DNA of 64,000 nt from UBA3478 sp036782715 (GTDB taxonomy: Bacteria > Bacteroidota > Bacteroidia > Flavobacteriales > Flavobacteriaceae), in contig DAIPYN010000002.1 of assembly GCA_036782715.1 (NCBI GenBank), positions 62,001 to 126,000 on the forward strand, written 5' to 3'. This document shows positions 53,201 through 61,759 of this stretch, piece by piece. A model generated the notes under the pieces. That model searched no databases. It saw only the letters and a program-made list of their open reading frames with translations, and was not told the DNA's origin. Position 1 is the stretch's first letter. The number at the start of each line of letters is the position of its first letter. The position numbers and the translations under genes were made by a program.

Positions 53201-53330
53201 CCGAAAGCAGCTCGACAAGTATGAATCCCTGATTTCTGAGATCATTAATGCGGGCGAGAATTATTCATTCAAGAAAATCATTGTCTATCTTAGAAGTTCG
53301 GCTGAAAACCTAGAAATTATTCAATTCTGA
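50217..53330 (+). CDS. UvrD-type helicase-nuclease (AddA/RecB-like)
   Basis: A 1037-residue enzyme for resection of double-strand breaks. Walker A is in NAAAGSGKTYTLSKTY (11-26), Walker B is FFIDEFQDTSRLQW (near 390), then GDAKQAIYRWRGG, STNYRSS, IVTIHKSKGLEFEIVF and MLYVALTRAKKGLF, all UvrD-family motifs in order. A C-terminal PD-(D/E)xK nuclease is marked by NAFHSFMEEVY and TIIDYKTGQ. It is shorter than Firmicute AddA. Its probable partner, an AddB-like protein, is encoded two genes downstream, so this is an AddAB-type system. Confidence 0.93.
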   Translation: MLAQSSFLFYNAAAGSGKTYTLSKTYLKKLFESRDQRPFRKLLAITFTNKAVAEMKDRILQSLWYFSDPFLKKDSTKEQLLKDLCKELNQSESLIRKKAQSILGELLHNYSNFELTTIDTFTHRIIRSFALDLDLNPGFEVTLDPEENLKEAIELLIEGVEKGSAIEEILLQLIREKIADGKSWDIGYTLLGASKDILLKEGNTAIFEKNPINQSEIQPFRKELSSKIENHKKAIQEKAEELLELILNDQEGEPYKKTIRDHLKTMIEGSMEATKLYKDTNTKALSNGIATLKNKPYDSRVLQTLEKEYPNLQKKLFELKRLQLIDAQVGPYALLKEISELYQSVLNEQKLLPIAEFNRLISNAIADQSAPYIYERLGERYESFFIDEFQDTSRLQWNNLQPLLSLAAENAYEEDRGLVFIVGDAKQAIYRWRGGAVSQFLDIAQSRKNPFSVAAQVINLSTNYRSSGAIIQFNNHLFTAISERLLLDEHQTLYRETSAQEIPESKTGKGLVSIRFNEKGDSKSLENLEGLSDDIQHCLDKGYHYKDFAILVSTHKEGAKVIEYLNAQKPPIPFVSADVLKLGANSAVQALVAAMRYFVDLKNGDAAFDLARFIEKETNDKHQALKKALQGFGQSKGFENYLRAHGVKIEELKTATAHAFCSTLATTLSMTKEDTAYVGSFLEELYALQLKSVTTLSGTLEHWDKISDKSLQLPEHLNAVQIVTIHKSKGLEFEIVFFPFAWQRRGKLNQPQAWLNVSDVTGREKMLLPLKKELTPIREDADKAYQLEEAESLLDEINMLYVALTRAKKGLFIYTEPDDSSEAMKFSNLFADSLERHYPKFERGSSHFITGELEGKNNTDQVIDQSMALNFQPFSLVREGLVKVVSQILESEEQRLGNAFHSFMEEVYTEENLIHLNSQPSWKIPDDLREWCFNNAKSILNHPQLSAYYQPGLNAKNEGVLIDNQGNVSIPDRVVFEEDSCTIIDYKTGQKKDEHRKQLDKYESLISEIINAGENYSFKKIIVYLRSSAENLEIIQF

Positions 53331-53348
53331 TTAAACTATTTCATTGCT

Positions 53349-54545
53349 ATGTATACCGAATCGTTTAAAAATCAACTCACCACTACCCTTGAAGAACTAA
53401 AAGCAGAAGGATTATTTAAATCTGAGCGCATTATTACTTCGCCTCAAGGAGCCGAAATCACTTTAGAAAACGGAGACAAGGTGCTTAATTTTTGTGCCAA
53501 CAATTACCTGGGGCTGTCTGCTCATCCTGAAGTAATTAAGGCTGCCAAAGACACTCTAGATTCGCACGGGTTTGGGATGTCCTCGGTTCGTTTTATCTGC
53601 GGAACCCAGGATATTCACAAACAACTCGAATCAGAGATTGCTAAATTCTACCACACCGAGGACACCATTCTTTACGCAGCAGCTTTTGATGCTAATGGAG
53701 GGTTATTCGAGCCACTATTAGGCCCCGAGGATGCAATCATTTCTGATAGCCTTAATCACGCATCTATTATCGATGGTATTCGACTTTGTAAAGCCATGCG
53801 CTACAGGTATGAGAATAATAACATGGAAGATCTCGAAGCGAAATTGAAAGAGGCTACCGAGGCTGGAGCTCGAAACCTTCTCATTATGACCGACGGGGTT
53901 TTTTCTATGGATGGTTTGGTTGCTCCACTTGACAAGCTCTGTGATCTTGCAGAAAAATACGGGGCTCTAGTCGCGATAGACGAGTGTCATTCTGCCGGTT
54001 TTATCGGTCATTCAGGGCTGGGAACTCCTGAAGCCAAAAACGTCTTGGGTCGAGTAGACATTATTACCGGAACCTTAGGCAAGGCGCTGGGTGGAGCTAT
54101 GGGTGGATACACCACAGGTAAAAAAGAGGTCATCGAAATTCTTCGTCAACGCTCGAGACCCTATTTATTCTCAAACTCTCTTGCCCCTGCAATTGTAGGT
54201 GCCTCAATTAAGGTGTTTGAATTACTTCGCAAAGACACCTCTCTGAAAGATCAATTAGCCAACAACACTGCTTATTTCAAAAACGGAATTAGAGCAGCTG
54301 GTTTTGATTTTATCGATGGAGAATCTGCTATTGTTCCCATCATGCTTTACGATGCGGTCAAAGCACAAGAAATGGCCGCCAAACTACTCGAAGAAGGAAT
54401 TTATGTCATCGGATTTTTCTTTCCTGTAGTTCCTAAAGGCAAAGCTAGAATTCGCGTACAACTATCAGCAGCTCACACCAAAGAGCAACTAGACCAGGCG
54501 ATCGCCGCATTTGTCAAGGTAGGTAAAGAACTAAAGGTCATTTAA
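53349..54545 (+). CDS. kbl: Glycine C-acetyltransferase
   Basis: 2-amino-3-ketobutyrate CoA ligase, acting in threonine breakdown to glycine and acetyl-CoA. It has 398 residues. The PLP lysine is in GTLGKALGGAMGG; other alpha-oxoamine synthase motifs are NFCANNYLGLS, HGFGMSSVRFICG, DSLNHASIIDG and DECHSAGFIGHSG. No threonine dehydrogenase gene is adjacent. It sits 18 bases after the AddA-like gene and shares one base with the next gene, so it is part of the same transcript by appearance. Confidence 0.95.
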   Translation: MYTESFKNQLTTTLEELKAEGLFKSERIITSPQGAEITLENGDKVLNFCANNYLGLSAHPEVIKAAKDTLDSHGFGMSSVRFICGTQDIHKQLESEIAKFYHTEDTILYAAAFDANGGLFEPLLGPEDAIISDSLNHASIIDGIRLCKAMRYRYENNNMEDLEAKLKEATEAGARNLLIMTDGVFSMDGLVAPLDKLCDLAEKYGALVAIDECHSAGFIGHSGLGTPEAKNVLGRVDIITGTLGKALGGAMGGYTTGKKEVIEILRQRSRPYLFSNSLAPAIVGASIKVFELLRKDTSLKDQLANNTAYFKNGIRAAGFDFIDGESAIVPIMLYDAVKAQEMAAKLLEEGIYVIGFFFPVVPKGKARIRVQLSAAHTKEQLDQAIAAFVKVGKELKVI

Positions 54546-55975
54546 TGCGTATTCGAGCAAGTATTTGGTTATTCGTTCTTTTGGGCTGGGTAGTTCATTT
54601 TGATTTGCACGCTCAAGAAATTAATCAACGAAGATGGGAACTGGGCTTTGGGGGCCTTGGCTTAAACAGCTATGCCGCTGGTCGTGCCGGACAATTCTCC
54701 TCGTTCAGACCCGCTTTAACCGAAGACGGAGCAGAAGCCGGTTCGCTGCGGAGTGGAGGCTTTCTCGATGGGCTTTATAACTTTTCACAGGCCAATTTGA
54801 GTGGTTCTATTCCGGCCTATATTCAAATCGGATATCGCATTGGCGATCTCTCCAAAGAAAAACACACCCTCGGGCTTAGAATCGGATCTTCAAAATTAAA
54901 TCAGTACGGAGATCAAGAAATCGCTACCGTACAATTTGGTTCTCTGGAAGGCCGATTAGAAAGTGTTCTCTTTCGATACGCCATGTTTCGTTTGCATTCA
55001 ACGATTGGTTTAGGATTCGCATCGTTAGAAGACGACTCCTCTTCGCAAGCGTTAATTGGAGCAGGATTGCGCGTCAAATTAGGTGCTAATGCTTCTTTAA
55101 ATATCGCAACCGACTATCACACTGCCTTAAGTCAAAACTTTTTCGATTATTTCTCTAACAGCTTAGGGGTTTCGTTTGCCTTAAAGGGGGGTGACAGAGA
55201 CAAAGATGGAGTTTGGGACGCCTATGATCAGTGCCCCGACACACCTGGGCTTAAAAAATTCATGGGATGCCCCGACACCGATAGAGATGGTACCGAAGAT
55301 CGATTTGACAAATGTGTTGATTTACCAGGTCCCGAAGCACTTAACGGATGCCCAGATACCGATGAAGATGGTATTTCAGACCCTATAGATAGTTGCCCCG
55401 AAGTTTTCGGAAAGCCAGAGTTAGGAGGATGCCCTGATAGTGATAACGACGGGATCAAAGATTCAGAAGACGCATGCCCTGACCAGCATGGGCCGCTTAA
55501 AAATAAAGGCTGTCCGATCGCTGATAGAGATAATGATACCATTGCTGATAGTGAAGATCAGTGTCCAGACATTGCCGGGTCAGTAGCGAACAAAGGGTGC
55601 CCAGAAGCAAAAATTCCTGAGAAAGTAGACATTAATGAATTAGCCAAAACCTTAGGTTTTGCCAAAGGAGGCTTTGTGTTTATCACTGAATCGAATGAGG
55701 TTTTGAAAAAGATTGTGCAATACATGTTTGATCATCCGATCGAGAGCTACGACCTAGTAGGGTTTACAGATTCGGTTGGTCCAGACGATGTGAACCTAGA
55801 GCTATCAAAAAATCGTGCTAAGCGATTACATGACTACTTAATCTCTCGAGGTATTCACCCCTCAAGATTGACCTACGAAGGAAAGGGAGAGCTACCCGAA
55901 GACCCTTCGTTAATTGGAGTAGAACCACATCCGCACCGAAGGGTAGAGATACGCATAAGAAGACCGAATGACTAA
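54545..55975 (+). CDS. OmpA-family outer-membrane protein with TSP3 calcium repeats
   Basis: A 476-residue protein. After the signal peptide (1-23, ending LHAQ) comes an eight-strand-like barrel region (25-212). Five thrombospondin type 3 repeats follow (217-354: DRDKDGVWDAYDQCPDTPG, DTDRDGTEDRFDKC, DTDEDGISDPIDSC, DSDNDGIKDSEDAC, DRDNDTIADSEDQC), rich in Asp for calcium binding. The C-terminal OmpA peptidoglycan-binding domain is 366-476 (GFTDSVGPDDVNLELSKNRA). It tethers the outer membrane to peptidoglycan. It overlaps kbl by one base and the AddB-like gene by eight bases. Confidence 0.93.
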   Translation: MRIRASIWLFVLLGWVVHFDLHAQEINQRRWELGFGGLGLNSYAAGRAGQFSSFRPALTEDGAEAGSLRSGGFLDGLYNFSQANLSGSIPAYIQIGYRIGDLSKEKHTLGLRIGSSKLNQYGDQEIATVQFGSLEGRLESVLFRYAMFRLHSTIGLGFASLEDDSSSQALIGAGLRVKLGANASLNIATDYHTALSQNFFDYFSNSLGVSFALKGGDRDKDGVWDAYDQCPDTPGLKKFMGCPDTDRDGTEDRFDKCVDLPGPEALNGCPDTDEDGISDPIDSCPEVFGKPELGGCPDSDNDGIKDSEDACPDQHGPLKNKGCPIADRDNDTIADSEDQCPDIAGSVANKGCPEAKIPEKVDINELAKTLGFAKGGFVFITESNEVLKKIVQYMFDHPIESYDLVGFTDSVGPDDVNLELSKNRAKRLHDYLISRGIHPSRLTYEGKGELPEDPSLIGVEPHPHRRVEIRIRRPND

Positions 55976-58628
55976 TCAAAAAGGCTTCATCGATTTAATC
56001 ATTTCTAAGCTTCAAGAAGAAGAATCTTTAGATCGCTATCTTTTTGTTCTCCCCAATATTCGAAGTGCTCAAGCGCTATACAGGGCGATTGGTCGAATGA
56101 ATAAATCCCCAGGCTTTGCCCCTGAAACGATTACGATTGACCAATTATTTTCGAACATTGCAGGTCTGAGGTATGCTGACCCTTCGCATCAATTATTAAC
56201 CCTCTTTAGCGTTTATAAAGAGGTGGTGGGTTACAAAGACCCCTTTCACAAGTTCTCTGCAATGGGGAGCGCCCTGCTAAGTGACTTCAATGAGATCGAC
56301 CAAGGATTAATCGATTCAGAAGAGCTCTTTCGCAGCCTCAAACAAATGGGTGAAATGGATGCTAAATTCGCCGAGGAGAAGCGTTCAGATTTAATCAAGA
56401 ATCATCTAAAACGGATCGAATTAATTGAAAAAGTCTATCCCGTATTCAAGCAAAGGCTATTAGAAACACGCAAAGGATATCAAGGGCTTGTCTACCAAAA
56501 GGCGGCAGAAAATGTAAGTCAATACTTAGAAAAGACCGTCAAGCCTCATGTGTTTATCGGTTTTAATGCGTTTTCAAAGGCAGAACAGGCCGTAGTAGCT
56601 AACCTCATTCAATCCGAAAATCCAGGTTTTATATTCTGGGATATTGATTGGGATTTATTGCAGAACGAACAACACGAGGCGAGTCATTTCATTAGACAAT
56701 ATCGAAAAGAATGGAGTTTTCTCGATAACCAGCCGCTCCCCTCAGTATTTAAAGAAAATAATGAACTGCTTCGTAAAGAGCGTAGCATCGAAGTCATAGA
56801 ATGCCCTGGAGTTTTGGCCCAATGCCACGCGATGGCAAAAATCCTCAATGATTTGGAATCTTACGATAACACCGCTGTGGTGCTTGCCGACGAATCCCTT
56901 TTACCTGCCGTTATCGCTCATCTTCCTGAAGACACCAGCAAAGGATCGATCAACATCACTATGGGGGAGGCTATTATTTATACCCAAGGGGCTTCTCTAG
57001 TTCGTCAATATCTAGCACTCATAAAAGTAGCCCTACAGAAGTCCGGAGTCGTACCCACCCGATTGTTAGTTCCATTGCTGAACCATCCGTTATTAGAAAT
57101 AGAAAAGAGGGCTGAAGAGAGTAGAAAAAGCACGGTTGAATTATCCAGCTATGCATACCTGCCCTTTTTTGATTTAAAAGATAACCACCGAAAGATAAGT
57201 AGCCTACTTATCGAATTCATCGATCATCTTGCTTGCGCCGAAGCGAGTCTTTTAAAGCAAGCGGTAAATAAGGCCATTGAGCTTCAATCCTCTTACCTCA
57301 GCAGTGATCTTAGTTTAGAAAGCTTTGAAGAGTTGGTATTCTCTCAAATAAGGACCGGCAACTTTTCTTATAAGGGAGATCCTAATAGTGGGCTTCAAAT
57401 CATGGGGATTCTCGAGACCAGAAACCTCTCCTTTGACAGAGTGATTGTCTTATCACTTAATGAAGGAATCATACCAAAAGGTAAGAACGACGCCTCACTC
57501 ATACCACATGAAATGAAACGAGCGTTTGGACTACCGACGTACAAAGAAAAGGACGCCATTTATACCTATTACTTCTATCGCCTTCTTCAGAAATCGTCGA
57601 AGGCCTATTTAACCTTTAACGGTCAACAAGGCGCCTTCGAAACCAAAGAAAAAAGTAGACTGATCTATCAGTTAGAGACTCATTCTATTTTGAGAAAATC
57701 TATTATATACCGATCGGTATATTTTAATCAATCCTTTCAAAAAAATGCAGAGGACCAAATCAAAAAAGACGCGGCTTTCAAAGAAAGTTTACTCTCCCTT
57801 GGACATTACGGATTCTCACCCAGTAGTTTAAGTCGATCAATTGCAGAACCCTTAGATTTCTACAAAAAATACTTGCTTCAGATTAGCTCCTACGATGAGC
57901 TCTCTGAAATGATGCCGTTAAACATCTTCGGTAATATCATCCACCACACCTTAGAGTCCCTGTATAAGAGTATCGAAAAGCCCATATTAACCGCTGATAT
58001 CATTCAACAATTATATCCCAAAGTAGCGACTTTTACTGCCAATGCTTACACAAAAGAAAAGGTGGTTTATGACCGAGAAAAAGGACGAGGCTACTTGACC
58101 TATGAGGTTATTAAAGATTACGTGACCAAAACCCTTGAAGCTGATGCCGCACTTTGTAATAACCAAGGAGACATTGAATTAGTTCTTTTAGAAGAGAAAC
58201 TAGAAGTAGCACTAAACTTACCAGAGATTAGTCCAAAACCCTTCAAGATTAGAGGTCTCGTTGATCGTGTAGATCGCATCAATAACACCCTTCGAATTGT
58301 CGACTACAAAACCGGTTCAGTCACCCCCACTGAGTTAAAAATCGAAACGATCAGTGAGGTATTTACCAACCACAAAAAAGGAAAGGCGCTCCAACTGCTG
58401 TGTTACGCCTTATTCCTATACCGAAGCGAAAAATGGAGTACGGTCTGCGGTGAAGAAGTGTCTGCATACGTCTTTAGTACAAAGAGTCAAACCTATCTCC
58501 CCCTTATTGAAGGAAAGAATCCTATGCGCCTTACTGCAGATAAGATTATGGAGTTCGAAACGCTATTGAAGCAGTATATCCGATCGCTTTTTGAAGGGGA
58601 CTACTTTTCACTCGATAAACCCGAATAG
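55968..58628 (+). CDS. AddB-like PD-(D/E)xK nuclease
   Basis: An 886-residue protein, probable partner of the AddA-like helicase. The N-terminal part has an inactivated helicase-like fold: YLFVLPNIRSAQALYRAI stands where a P-loop would be, without GKT. Middle helicase-like segments follow (LQIMGILETRNLSFDRVIVL, NEGIIPKG). The C-terminal nuclease has GLVDRVDRINNTLRIVDYKTG-type residues (DRVDR, then IVDYKTGS) and LQLLCYALFLY. The four cysteines that hold an iron-sulfur cluster in Firmicute AddB are not visible. It overlaps the OmpA gene by eight bases at the start and convergent argH by 28 bases at the end. Confidence 0.87.
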   Translation: MTNQKGFIDLIISKLQEEESLDRYLFVLPNIRSAQALYRAIGRMNKSPGFAPETITIDQLFSNIAGLRYADPSHQLLTLFSVYKEVVGYKDPFHKFSAMGSALLSDFNEIDQGLIDSEELFRSLKQMGEMDAKFAEEKRSDLIKNHLKRIELIEKVYPVFKQRLLETRKGYQGLVYQKAAENVSQYLEKTVKPHVFIGFNAFSKAEQAVVANLIQSENPGFIFWDIDWDLLQNEQHEASHFIRQYRKEWSFLDNQPLPSVFKENNELLRKERSIEVIECPGVLAQCHAMAKILNDLESYDNTAVVLADESLLPAVIAHLPEDTSKGSINITMGEAIIYTQGASLVRQYLALIKVALQKSGVVPTRLLVPLLNHPLLEIEKRAEESRKSTVELSSYAYLPFFDLKDNHRKISSLLIEFIDHLACAEASLLKQAVNKAIELQSSYLSSDLSLESFEELVFSQIRTGNFSYKGDPNSGLQIMGILETRNLSFDRVIVLSLNEGIIPKGKNDASLIPHEMKRAFGLPTYKEKDAIYTYYFYRLLQKSSKAYLTFNGQQGAFETKEKSRLIYQLETHSILRKSIIYRSVYFNQSFQKNAEDQIKKDAAFKESLLSLGHYGFSPSSLSRSIAEPLDFYKKYLLQISSYDELSEMMPLNIFGNIIHHTLESLYKSIEKPILTADIIQQLYPKVATFTANAYTKEKVVYDREKGRGYLTYEVIKDYVTKTLEADAALCNNQGDIELVLLEEKLEVALNLPEISPKPFKIRGLVDRVDRINNTLRIVDYKTGSVTPTELKIETISEVFTNHKKGKALQLLCYALFLYRSEKWSTVCGEEVSAYVFSTKSQTYLPLIEGKNPMRLTADKIMEFETLLKQYIRSLFEGDYFSLDKPE

Positions 58629-59917
58629 TTCCCGCTTTGAACCACAGCTTCTAATTTTTTTGAAATTAGATCAAGGCCTAAGTTTCCGATAGAACCTAAA
58701 TGAGTATGAGCGGCCTCCTTGTTCGGTACATAATTATTCGTCGCTATGTCTTCTGCCATTTTTTTATAGGCGTCTCTAAACGGCATCCCAGCACTTACCA
58801 TGCTATTTAACGTATCGACACTCCACAAATAGGTGTACTTTTCTTGCTCTAGTAAGGCCTTTGATGGGGTCATTTTCGAAAGCGAAAAAGAAAAAATACT
58901 GAGTAGCTCCTCAATAGTTAAAAAACTGTCCATCAACATAGGCTTAGTCAGTTGAAGATCTCTGTGATAGCCTGTCGGCAAGTTCGCTAGGATGGTTGAG
59001 ATCTGTACCGACACTCCTTGTAAGGCATTGCCCTTGGCGCGAATGAGCTCAAACACGTCCGGATTTTTCTTGTGAGGCATGATACTGCTCCCGGTTGTGA
59101 TTTCGTCATCAAAAGAAAGAAAACCAAAATCCTGGCCCATATATAAACAGATGTCTCCGGCTAATTTGCTTAGCGTAGCACCTAATTGAGCGATGGCATT
59201 GATGGCTATTCTCTCAATTCGACCTCGAAGCATTTGAGAGGCGATCGAATTTACCTTAACCACCTCAAAACCGATAAGTTCAGTAGTTAAAAGACGGTCA
59301 ATACCGAAGTTTGAGCCATAACCTGCCGCTGAGCCGAGGGGGTTTTGATTCGAGACCACTGCGGCTGCCTTAAGAGCTACGATGTCGTCACAAAGCGTTT
59401 CTGCATAAGCAGAAAGCCATAAACCAAATGACGAAGGCATAGCGACTTGTAAATGGGTATAGCCCGGCATAAGAATGTCGCGATGATTTTCAGACAATTC
59501 GAGTAATAACCGAGCAAAACCAGCAGTGCTTTCTATAAGCTGCTCTAAAGAATCGGTGACGTAAAGTTGTAATGCTGTAATCACTTGATCGTTTCTAGAT
59601 CGAGCCGTGTGAATCTTTTTTCCTACCGAACCGTATTTATCAGTAAGGTAATATTCGATGTATGAATGTATGTCTTCGAAACTTTCGGGAATGCTGAAAT
59701 CTGCAAGAGCCACTTGCTTTTCAAGTTCGCTAAGGCCTTCTAGTAATTGGTTGAGTTCAAGCAGTTCTAAAAATCCGCATTTATGCAACATTTTAGCATG
59801 AGCAGCCGAAGCTTTGACATCATAGATGGCTAGGTAACGATCATAATGACGGTCGTTTCCGACAGTGAAATTTTCGATAGAAGCTTCTGTTGAAATTCCC
59901 TTTTCCCAAAGTTTCAT
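58601..59917 (-). CDS. argH: Argininosuccinate lyase
   Basis: Last step of arginine synthesis, splitting argininosuccinate into arginine and fumarate. It has 438 residues, slightly short of the usual 455-470. The family signature GSSIMPHKKNPDVFELIRAK (near 275) carries the catalytic Ser. TARSRNDQV and PGYTHLQVAMP are also present. It is the last gene of the leftward arginine cluster, seven bases after the M20 gene, and its 3' end overlaps the convergent AddB-like gene by 28 bases. Confidence 0.96.
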   Translation of the reverse strand: MKLWEKGISTEASIENFTVGNDRHYDRYLAIYDVKASAAHAKMLHKCGFLELLELNQLLEGLSELEKQVALADFSIPESFEDIHSYIEYYLTDKYGSVGKKIHTARSRNDQVITALQLYVTDSLEQLIESTAGFARLLLELSENHRDILMPGYTHLQVAMPSSFGLWLSAYAETLCDDIVALKAAAVVSNQNPLGSAAGYGSNFGIDRLLTTELIGFEVVKVNSIASQMLRGRIERIAINAIAQLGATLSKLAGDICLYMGQDFGFLSFDDEITTGSSIMPHKKNPDVFELIRAKGNALQGVSVQISTILANLPTGYHRDLQLTKPMLMDSFLTIEELLSIFSFSLSKMTPSKALLEQEKYTYLWSVDTLNSMVSAGMPFRDAYKKMAEDIATNNYVPNKEAAHTHLGSIGNLGLDLISKKLEAVVQSGNYSGLSSEK

Positions 59918-59924
59918 GGCAAGA

Positions 59925-60998
59925 CTAGTTTATAGATTTAAAAAAAGATTCAAGTAGATCAGTGTATAACACCACTGCCTCTTCTATTTCGTGAAGGTAG
60001 ATAAACTCATCGGCCTGATGTGAACGAAGGCTATCTCCGGGGCCCATTTTCATCGATTTACAGCGAAGGGCTGCCTGATCGGATAAGGTAGGAGACCCAT
60101 ACGTTTTTCTCCCCTGTGACTTTCCTGCTAATACTAGCGGATGGTTCGATTCAATTCCTGAAGACCTCAAATGCGTTGATCGAGCGGTCATTTGACAAGG
60201 AGCGTGCGTTCTAAAATAAGCGTCTACTTCTTCGTTAGTATAGGCATCGGTTACACGAACGTCTACTACCAAGGAAACCTCAGCAGGCACTACATTATGT
60301 TGTCTTCCTGCCGAAACTTGGGTAACGGTAGTCTTGACACTCCCGAGCATTTCAGACTTCTTCTCAAATTCAAGTTCTTCGAACCACTTCAAGACATCGC
60401 CTAATTTGTAGATCGGATTATCATCGTTCGGATGCGCCGCATGTGATGGAGTTCCCTTCACAATCGCGTCATACACCAACAACCCCTTTTCAGCAATCGC
60501 TAGGTCGAGTAGAGTAGGCTCTCCGACAATCGCCAATTCAAATTCAGGCAGTAGGGGGAGAATGCCTCTCAAACTATTCTTGCCTGCGGTTTCCTCCTCG
60601 GCAGAAGCGACCATCACTAGGTTATAAGGGAGGTCTGAACGGTTATAAAAATGAACAAAAGTGGCCATGAGTGAAACCAGCGGTCCTCCTGCGTCGTTGC
60701 TGCCGAGCCCGTATAATTTACCGTCTATGACCTCAGGGGTGAAAGGATCTCTAGTGTAAGCCTTGTTCGGACGCACCGTATCGTGGTGTGAGTTTAATAG
60801 AAAGTAGGGTTTTGAAGGGTCTTCGTGTTTATTAACGGCGATAACACTATTCCCCTCTCTTCGGGTAATTACTCCGTACTTCTTGAGCCAAGCGTCAATA
60901 AGTTCAGCTGTTTGATCTTCCTGTTCAGAAAAAGAAGGCGTAGCAATGAGTGATTTTAAAAGTTCGATAGCAGAGCTAGTCAGTTCTTCTAGGGACAT
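59925..60998 (-). CDS. argE: M20-family deacylase (N-acyl-ornithine/citrulline deacetylase)
   Basis: A 357-residue zinc peptidase-family enzyme. Metal-binding segments are LNSHHDTVRP (His and Asp), SNDAGGP (Asp), SAEEETAGKNS (catalytic Glu pair) and a C-terminal His. In a pathway using ArgF' it should remove the acyl group from N-acyl-citrulline rather than from N-acyl-ornithine. It overlaps argB by ten bases. The gene symbol is used for role; by sequence the protein could equally be called DapE-like. Confidence 0.85.
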   Translation of the reverse strand: MSLEELTSSAIELLKSLIATPSFSEQEDQTAELIDAWLKKYGVITRREGNSVIAVNKHEDPSKPYFLLNSHHDTVRPNKAYTRDPFTPEVIDGKLYGLGSNDAGGPLVSLMATFVHFYNRSDLPYNLVMVASAEEETAGKNSLRGILPLLPEFELAIVGEPTLLDLAIAEKGLLVYDAIVKGTPSHAAHPNDDNPIYKLGDVLKWFEELEFEKKSEMLGSVKTTVTQVSAGRQHNVVPAEVSLVVDVRVTDAYTNEEVDAYFRTHAPCQMTARSTHLRSSGIESNHPLVLAGKSQGRKTYGSPTLSDQAALRCKSMKMGPGDSLRSHQADEFIYLHEIEEAVVLYTDLLESFFKSIN

Positions 60999-61759
60999 AA
61001 TAAGGTGTTTTGATGATTGATGAGTGTTTCTTCATTGGCAATAATCACCTCAGAAACTCCATGGTTTATAGCCTGAAAACCATTGTGTAGTTTCGGCAGA
61101 ATACCTCCTGACAATGCTCCCGAAGCTTTTAATTCCTCATAAGAAGCATAGTCTAATTCTTTAATTAAGCTTTCAGAGTCTTCTAAATCTCGAAGGATTC
61201 CCGGAATTCCCATGAGTAATGCCAATTTTACCGTATGATCTGAGGTTAATACAGTGGCCACTGCGGTTGCTACCGTATCTGCGTTAGTATTAAGCAATTG
61301 TCCTTGTCCGTCGCTAGTGATCGCAGAGAAAACAGGTGTTATACCTAATTTAAGGAGCTCATTGATAGCTGTTCCGTCTACTGTTTTAATATCTCCTACG
61401 AACCCGTAATCAATCGGGGCAACTGGCCTTTTATCACAAGTAATAATGCCCAGGTCAGAGCCGTTGATGCCCAAAGCCTTTTGACCTAAGGCATTCAATC
61501 GCGCCACTAATTGAGTATTTACCTTGCCGGCATACACCATGGTAACGATATCTAATTGAGCGGCGTCTGTAACTCTTCGACCATCGATAAGATGGGGTTG
61601 CACCCCCATTTTTTCACTTAAGTCAGAAGCATCTCGTCCGCCACCATGAACCAAGATCTTTGGCCCTTGATGAGCAACAAAATGCCGTAGTACTTGATCA
61701 CACTTTTCAGGGGATTGCAATAATTCTCCTCCGATTTTCAAAATAAATAAAGAACTCAT
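60989..61759 (-). CDS. argB: N-acyl-glutamate kinase
   Basis: Phosphorylates N-acetyl- (or N-succinyl-) glutamate, second step of arginine synthesis. It has 256 residues. ILKIGGELLQSPEK at the start, the glycine loop LVHGGGRDASDLSEKMG, LIDGRRVTDAAQLD and INGSDLGIITC fit the amino-acid kinase fold. The N-terminal extension found in arginine-inhibited hexameric enzymes is absent, so feedback inhibition by arginine is unlikely. It overlaps argF' by four bases. Confidence 0.93.
   Translation of the reverse strand: MSSLFILKIGGELLQSPEKCDQVLRHFVAHQGPKILVHGGGRDASDLSEKMGVQPHLIDGRRVTDAAQLDIVTMVYAGKVNTQLVARLNALGQKALGINGSDLGIITCDKRPVAPIDYGFVGDIKTVDGTAINELLKLGITPVFSAITSDGQGQLLNTNADTVATAVATVLTSDHTVKLALLMGIPGILRDLEDSESLIKELDYASYEELKASGALSGGILPKLHNGFQAINHGVSEVIIANEETLINHQNTLLCP

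Noticed and set aside
55191..55542. Open frames over the TSP3 repeats on both strands
   Set aside because: They result from the Asp-rich repeat codons of the OmpA-family gene and encode nothing plausible.
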